64,000 nucleotides of DNA from contig CM051463.1 in the NCBI GenBank assembly GCA_028095005.1, positions 80,457,002 through 80,521,001 of the forward strand. The letters run 5' to 3'. The notes beneath the pieces are model-generated. The model had not been told where the DNA came from. It did no database searches and saw only the letters and a program-made list of their open reading frames with translations. The stretch's first letter is position 1, and every line of letters starts with the position of its first letter. Below are positions 58,680-64,000 of this stretch, in pieces. The stretch comes from Rhynchospora pubera (taxonomy: Eukaryota; Streptophyta; Magnoliopsida; Poales; Cyperaceae). Both the position numbers and the translations under genes were made by a program.

Positions 58680-58822
58680 TTCCGTTTGGATGGCGTGGGA
58701 ATAAGAGGAATAAGGGAAGAAGTATTGGAAAGTATATAATTTTGTGAAGAGTTTGGATTGTTTATAATAAATTTGAAAGTAGAAAGAAGCTATTTCCTTA
58801 TTCTTGCATCCTTTTTAGCCAT
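58680..58822. mobile_element. Tourist-like MITE (copy) in intron 1 of gene E
   Basis: Starts TCCGTTTGGATGGCGTGGG, core TGTGAAGAGTTTGGATTG. The right end is eroded (GCATCCTTTTTAGCC). Confidence 0.75.
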
Positions 58823-60373
58823 AGGTGAAATTTTCCGCCAAACATTCATTTGGACATGTAATAGCAGATAATTTTGTGCTGCATTTTCCAGTAGAGGAAA
58901 ATCACTCTACTTATACATCTTGCTCGTTTATTTTAAAATTTCTTTGTCATGCATGGGATGGTCAATTTATCCAGTACTATATTTAATTTTAGATAGACTT
59001 TATATATATTCTGTTAGCGGCCTTACGAACCCATTCTGATTTTATCTTATTGTCATTGTTAATCTGGACTTTTACAAAGAAATCTTTTTATAGCTTGCAT
59101 TTATAATTTTTAGTTATATCTTGCACTTAAGTATAGGTGACAGAGCTAATAGACGGTGTCTTCATCGGTCTTACTTTCAACCATGTGATCATCGATGGCA
59201 CTTCATTCTGGCATTTCTTCAATGCATGGGCTGAGATCGCACGATGCCAAGTAGCCGGGAAGGAGGTGGTGCTCTCCCAGCCTCCGGTGCATGATAGATG
59301 GTTTATTGAAGGCTATGGAGAACCCCCAATTAGGCTCCCTTACTCTTCTCCTGCCCAATTTGTTGTACGATTTTCTCCTCCGCCTCTTTTAAGTGATCGG
59401 ATGTTTCATTTCTCGCGCGAATCCCTTGTAAACCTCAAAGAAAGAGCGAACCAAGAATGTGGAAAAGGTACATCCAATTATTTAAGAAATTTACTGCGTG
59501 TTATTCTTTAGTAATTAAAAAAAATGTACATTAGTTCTTTTAATTAATTAGTTTCATTTTATTTGAGGAAATTGATTTTCTATATGCCTTGATGTTGAAA
59601 AAATTATAGGAGGTATTAATGAAGATTTACTTACAAAAATTATTCATTTTGATAATCAATATTTGTTAATTTTAGATATATATGGTTCACTTAGGTACAA
59701 TATCTACTTTTCAATCTTTGAGTGCACTAATGTGGCGTTGCATCACACGTGCTCGACGCTTAACTTTTGAACAGAAAACAAGTTGGCTAATGTCAATTCA
59801 AAACCGAACGAGGTTACAACCTCCACTGTCGCCAAACTATTTTGGCAACTCTTTCTCTACTGTTAGCGCAACTACAACGGCAGGAGAGCTTTTGGATAAT
59901 AATCTCGGCTGGGCTGCGTGGTTGGTACACCAAATAATTTCTAATCACACCGACTCTGCCATCAGAAACATAGTCCATAAATACATGGAAAATCCTTATG
60001 TAATTAACATACGTACGATTGACATTGTACATAGCGTAATGATGGGTAGCTCACCGCGATTCGACGTATATGGTTGTAATTTTGGTTGGGGCAAGGCACT
60101 GGCGGTGCGTAGTGGCAGTTCGAATAAGTTTGATGGTAAACTTATGGCATTCCCAGGATGGAATGGAGATGGGAGTATTGATTTGGAGGTGTGCTTGTTA
60201 CCTGAATACATGGCGGTGCTAGAGAAAGACGAAGAGTTCTTGGCTGTGGTGTCTGCCCCTATTGAGTTCGGGGTTTTGTTAGGAACATCAGGCAAGAAGG
60301 TTTAGAGTTGGGGGGTTTTGTTAGGGACGCTAGCTGGGCGAAGTGTTGAATCATTTGGCACATTTTAGCAATC

Positions 60374-60640
60374 CTGTGTGTGTGTGTGTGTATATGGCAT
60401 ATCACTTTTTGTATTTAAATATGGCATATACATTGTCAATTGCAATGAGTTTGATTTAATTTTTATCCCCTTTCCATGAATCTTTTTGTAATAGTAGTTT
60501 CTAATCCAACAAAATTTTGGATATCATCTTTCAAATTATTAAAATTTGTACTTGAATTTTCTTATGTTATCCTGACAAAATATAACATGATCTAGAGAAA
60601 AATTATGGACTTAAAAAAATGTATAAATAGATTGGAACAG
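60374..60640 (+). repeat. (GT)n plus 3' flank block shared with 48.3 kb
   Basis: After a GT microsatellite, 60395-60640 matches 48321-48588 with few substitutions and short indels. Confidence 0.9.
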
Positions 60641-60934
60641 TTCAATTACTATATCTCTCTATTTTAAAATTGTATCATTGAATTGCGTCCAAGACATTGT
60701 CTAGCTCTGAAAAGAGTTATAAAATCCAGGTAATATTCCTATAATAATAAAATACAATAAAAAAGCTAGATATATAAGTTAACATAACTTCGATCTATAC
60801 AATGCAACATAAAGTTCTAGAACAAATTCTTAATGATAATTGCTTCCTTTAAATGCATTGCAATTCCATCGATATAAATGAGGTGCTTATTAATCGTTAC
60901 CGAGCTAAAACAAGAACCAATTAATAACTTGACA

Positions 60935-61505
60935 ATGCAACAGCCCTGGTTCAACTACCGGGCAGTGGTCCCGAGAAGTCAACGCGAAATGAACCATAGT
61001 ATGATGTGCCTGATAATCACCCCTATTATTTCCTTCTTCATCCTGTTGTACTTTTGCCGCGGCATCACCTGGGTTCTCAGCTTTCGTCTTCTTAGCTATC
61101 ACCTTTGTCATTGGCTACATTGTTAGTGTAATGAGGCAGCCAAGGAGGGTTTCAATCGCAACTAATTTCGGTAATTTTGGTGGTTTCAGTACAGTAGATA
61201 CAGGGTTAGACAACTCAGCAATTGAAGCTCTGCCGACATTTGAATACCAAAGAGAAAACAACAATGCCAGCAGCGACTTTGGTGATGCTAGCAGCGAGTG
61301 TAGTAGTTGTACAAGCAACAGGTGGGCGCAGTGCGCCATTTGTCTCAGCGTACTGAAAATTGGTGACATGGTGAAGCAACTGCCGGTGTGTAAACATTTC
61401 TTCCATATCGAGTGCATCGACAAGTGGTTGAGGTTGCACTCGACTTGTCCTATGTGTCGTTCGACTGTCTTGGCAGATGCAGCACCGGCGGAACATCCAG
61501 TGTGA
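60935..61505 (+). pseudogene. ATL-type RING-H2 gene with a frameshift
   Basis: The first part (ATG at 60935: MQQPWFNYRAVV, then MMCLIITPIISFFILLYFC) and the second (AFVFLAITFVIGYIVSVMRQ, then GLDNSAIEALPTFEY and the RING CAICLSVLKIGDMVKQLPVC...HFFHIEC..WLRLHSTCPMC) lie in frames that differ by one base; the shift is between about 61040 and 61080, inside the membrane segment. All eight RING ligands and the GLD motif are intact. Either a one-base indel has killed it, or translation from ATG 61131 gives a 124-residue soluble RING protein. Paralogue of 47144-47689. Sequencing error is a third option. Confidence 0.7.
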
Positions 61506-62807
61506 CCTCTGATTCCGCTTCCGAGGTTGTCTGAGTTATATATATGCTTGATGTTTGATACATATTTCTTGATTGTTAATTTTTTTTCAGTTTTTATCAT
61601 TAATTTTGGGCCTTCAGGTTATTAGTCTTACAAAAAGAAGTTGGCCCACTAATTTGTAACTTTCGCATGAACCTTCTGAGTTCTGACATAATCGATTAAC
61701 CCAATGTTTTGCTGATAAATCTAATTAATTTTTATTAACGTAATATAGTTTGTGACTATGAATTGTAATAATAAGAAATCTGATATAATACCATTTCCTT
61801 ACCTGTCCCCTCGGAACCCTCTTCCACTTTCCTCTTTTTTTTTCTGGAAAGGCCGCGATGCATTTTTTTTTTTATCCTCAGTAAATACTAATTGCAGTAC
61901 TGCGCTAGGCTGCAGCCTACTAGTTTTTTAACTTTTCTTTTGTCGTGTTATTTTTTAACTTTCATATACTAGCTTCATTATACCATTCTGTTTTACTAAC
62001 TTTTTGTTTGCTTGGTGACCAAATAACTTTATTAATTCACCGGTACGATAAGTAAAAACTAGAGAGAGGTGAGCAAAAGTTTCGATATATTTTCATTCGT
62101 TAAGTGAAGTATGTTAAATTATTTTTGTTTTCTTGACTAATTTTGTTATCATATTAAAAGTTGCACTAGGCTGAGTTCAACCGTTCAAGTCCCATATGCA
62201 TTTTTAATTTCAGAAAAAGTTAGATGACAAACACCTCCCTCTTTCTTCAAAAAAAAAAAAAAAAAAAAAAAAGCTGCACAACAGACCATAAAAAAAAAAC
62301 TAAATTATTACCTTGACAGCTGCTGTTCAGTTTTTGAAAAGAAAAAACAACTAAATTATTAGTTATGCTACCACTACCATTACAATATCTTCAACATATT
62401 CATTTCATTTACATTCTTCTATTTGAACTTTTCTCTATTTCCTTTCTTCAACATAAAATCTAGATAGACACCCAACCTGACTCCAACCTAAAGTTGGACA
62501 ACTAAAAGAAGGAAGCTAACATAAAAGATGACAAAGTATTGCTCTCTACCCTCAAACATATGAAAACATTCCTTCTTTTGACCTAAACCTTTTCTTTCCC
62601 ATACCCTCCTATACAATCTATAAAAATAAACCAATACCATAATTCACAACTATATATCCTTCAGTAAAATGCAATTTGAATTGGAATCCCATCCCCCCAC
62701 TCTCCACCCCCAAGAAGAAGAAGAAGAAGAAGGAAAAAAAAAAAAAAAAAGTAAAAGAGAAGCTACAGACTGTAAACCGCTATCAACCAAAAGCAAAGGT
62801 ATCTGCA
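61506..62807. other. Intergenic stretch, T- and A-tract rich
   Basis: Contains a poly-A tract at 62250-62272 and (GAA)n/poly-A at 62712-62750. The last few hundred bases probably include the 3' UTR of the minus-strand gene that ends at 62808. Nothing else seen. Confidence 0.55.
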
Positions 62808-63634
62808 TTAGCCTGAAACCCTAGTCCTGGTCCGTGCTTCTGCCAAAGAAATGGCCAAAGCCAACCTCATCTGCTCCTCAAAACTCTCTGGGACATTCCA
62901 GTTCATCGTACCAGCATCACTGTAACTGCTACTTGCACTTGCCCCTCTCTCTGCAGTTGTTGACCAATGGTCAAATTGCCGTTCCTCTCTGGTTACAAGC
63001 CCTCTTATCGGGGACCCGCACAAACTCAGATCCAAAGTTGGGTTAGCAGTCATGGCCGAAGAACTATTAGAAGTTTCTCGAAGCCCGTGCTGATGCTCCG
63101 CCAGGTCAGCAACTGCACTAGCAAGTCCAGGAGAGGAAGTCGGAGATGGTGTCATTTCAACTGTCTGAGAGGCATTGATGTCATTTGCTCGTGACTCTTG
63201 CTCCTGTTTTAAATTAAGAAGTAAATACAGTTGTATAATGCATATGGCATAATAAATTGAGACAGCAAACTCTCATGATAAGCTTACTAATCATTTTTAA
63301 AGTGTTATATGACCCTTACTTTTACCTATTTTTACTCAAAGCTGCACAAAGAAACCCTCCATCCTACCCAACAATTTATATTTCTTTTTATTTGGCTTTT
63401 GTTTCAGTACACAGGTCAAATGTCATTATCAACTAGTACACATCATATTTTGAGGTTTTGCAGGGCAAATATGAAACTTGTGCGAACAAGTAACAAGCCT
63501 CGACAGTAGACCAACAAATCAAAAAGCCAAATTCTGATTAGAATTATACTCATGATTTCTTATTCACCTGAAGTGAAAGCCACATTGCCTCCATAAGCAT
63601 CACTTCCTCCAAATCAAGATTATAGTCTCCATTC
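62808..63634 (-). CDS. C-terminal exons of a UIM-containing protein, possibly DA2/GW2-like RING E3
   Basis: Minus strand: exon 63634-63568 (67 nt) and last exon 63203-62808 (132 codons with stop). Junctions TTGAAG|G, CAG|GTGAATAAG and AAACAG|GAG are canonical and the phase fits. The encoded tail is NGDYNLDLEEVMLMEAMWLS, then a Ser/Thr-rich linker, then ESFEEQMRLALAISLAEA. Both ends look like ubiquitin-interacting motifs (E..ALA.SL.EA). Similar C-termini occur in plant RING proteins of the DA2/GW2-like group, but the RING is outside the window, so the name is tentative. Upstream exons lie beyond 64000 or beyond the Copia insertion in the intron. Confidence 0.65.
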
Positions 63635-63654
63635 CTTCAATTAAAGAAGAATCA

Positions 63655-63982
63655 TGTTGTGAATGTTACAGAGAATCTGGACAAATCCACACAAATCTCT
63701 ATTGCCATTTGTTTATGCTATATGCGAGATTAGTTGCTTTATTAGCCTTTGTATTAGATACTGATTCCTTTTAGCTTTCTAAATTTGTAATAGGAGCTTA
63801 TGGCATATATCTAGATAATATATCTGCTAATGTTGACTATAAATAGAGGCGCTGGCCTTTTTTGTATTTGCAGAAGAAAAATCTATTGTGTAATTTTGAA
63901 AGTTATTAGAAAGAAATAAAATCAGGGAGGGAAGGGAGTTCTTGGGAGTCTTGTGTTTATTCTGATTACCCTCTAAAACTCA
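63655..63982 (+). repeat. Copia-type LTR at the window edge
   Basis: Begins near TGTTGTGAATGTTACAG and ends AAAACTCA. A TATA box CTATAAATAGAGG lies at about 63838-63850. It is followed by a primer-binding site, so it is the left LTR of an element reading rightwards out of the window, sitting in an intron of the minus-strand gene. Confidence 0.8.
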
Positions 63983-63985
63983 TTA

Positions 63986-63997
63986 TGGTATCAGAGC
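63986..63997 (+). other. Primer-binding site (initiator Met tRNA)
   Basis: TGGTATCAGAGC, the standard primer site of plant Copia elements, three bases after the LTR end. Confidence 0.9.
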
Positions 63998-64000
63998 GGG

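Larger units (their letters stand above)
56946..60305 (+). pseudogene. BAHD acyltransferase E, 5-nt deletion in exon 1
   Basis: Exons 56946-57411, 59137-59467 and 59695-60305. Exon 1 lacks five bases found in A, B and D after CCTCTTGAC (near 57368), so the frame stops at FFPLDG-TAA after 142 codons. The rest is open: HVIID (HxxxD) and NFGWG in place of DFGWG. Exon 2 has one extra codon (PPPLLSDRMFHF), and the C-terminus is extended by two residues (GKKV). Intron 1 contains a 1154-bp hAT element. Unlike A, C and D, the 3' flank is different and recurs at 48.3 kb. A small intron or an alternative start could in principle bypass the lesion, but no good splice pair is visible. Confidence 0.85.

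Noticed and set aside
20527..60305. Multi-enzyme biosynthetic gene cluster
   Set aside because: No P450, methyltransferase, glycosyltransferase or other pathway gene accompanies the acyltransferases; only RING genes and transposons.

Overview
This is a nuclear window from a flowering plant. It is AT-rich, with multi-exon genes with GT-AG introns, abundant plant-type transposons (Ty3/Gypsy, Ty1/Copia, LINE, PIF/Harbinger, Mutator-like, hAT) and a small plastid psaC relic. I cannot name the species from the sequence alone.

Layout. 1-~13.0 kb is one large Ty3/Gypsy-type element, entered from its inside. It carries a giant Gag-protease reading frame with no reverse transcriptase or integrase, arrays of short tandem repeats, an antisense two-exon gene with its own TATA box, and a long 3' LTR-like region. 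13.1-16.3 kb is a decayed, minus-strand plant-mobile-domain (PMD) pseudogene. 16.3-20.4 kb is AT-rich DNA with an array of palindromes and two related Mutator-type MITEs.

20.5-60.3 kb is a tandem array of BAHD acyltransferase genes, all on the + strand and all with the same three-exon structure. Two copies are intact (A 20527-22668 and B 30870-32922, 464 codons each). Four are relics: an exon-1 scrap near 29.03 kb, a 3'-exon fragment C at 35.1 kb, gene D (39548-45787) broken by a 912-bp insertion in exon 3 and a 1-nt deletion and carrying a 3.1-kb transposon in intron 2, and gene E (56946-60305) broken by a 5-nt deletion in exon 1 and carrying an hAT element in intron 1. Duplicated sequence near 48.3 kb hints at a further, almost erased copy. 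Two ATL-type RING-H2 genes are interleaved with the array (47144-47689 intact; 60935-61505 with a frameshift). A psaC fragment lies at 36.87-37.02 kb.

49.0-55.8 kb is a three-level nest: a 5'-truncated LINE, split by a young Gypsy deletion derivative with 372-bp LTRs, which is itself split by a 1763-bp solo LTR. 62.8-63.6 kb holds the last two exons of a minus-strand gene ending in ubiquitin-interacting-like helices. At the right edge a Copia-type LTR followed by an initiator-Met primer-binding site begins in the adjacent intron and runs out of the window.

The genes do not form an obvious multi-enzyme pathway cluster. The theme is local birth and death of one acyltransferase subfamily in a region saturated with Tourist-like and Mutator-like MITEs. 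Substrates of the intact BAHD enzymes cannot be deduced here.
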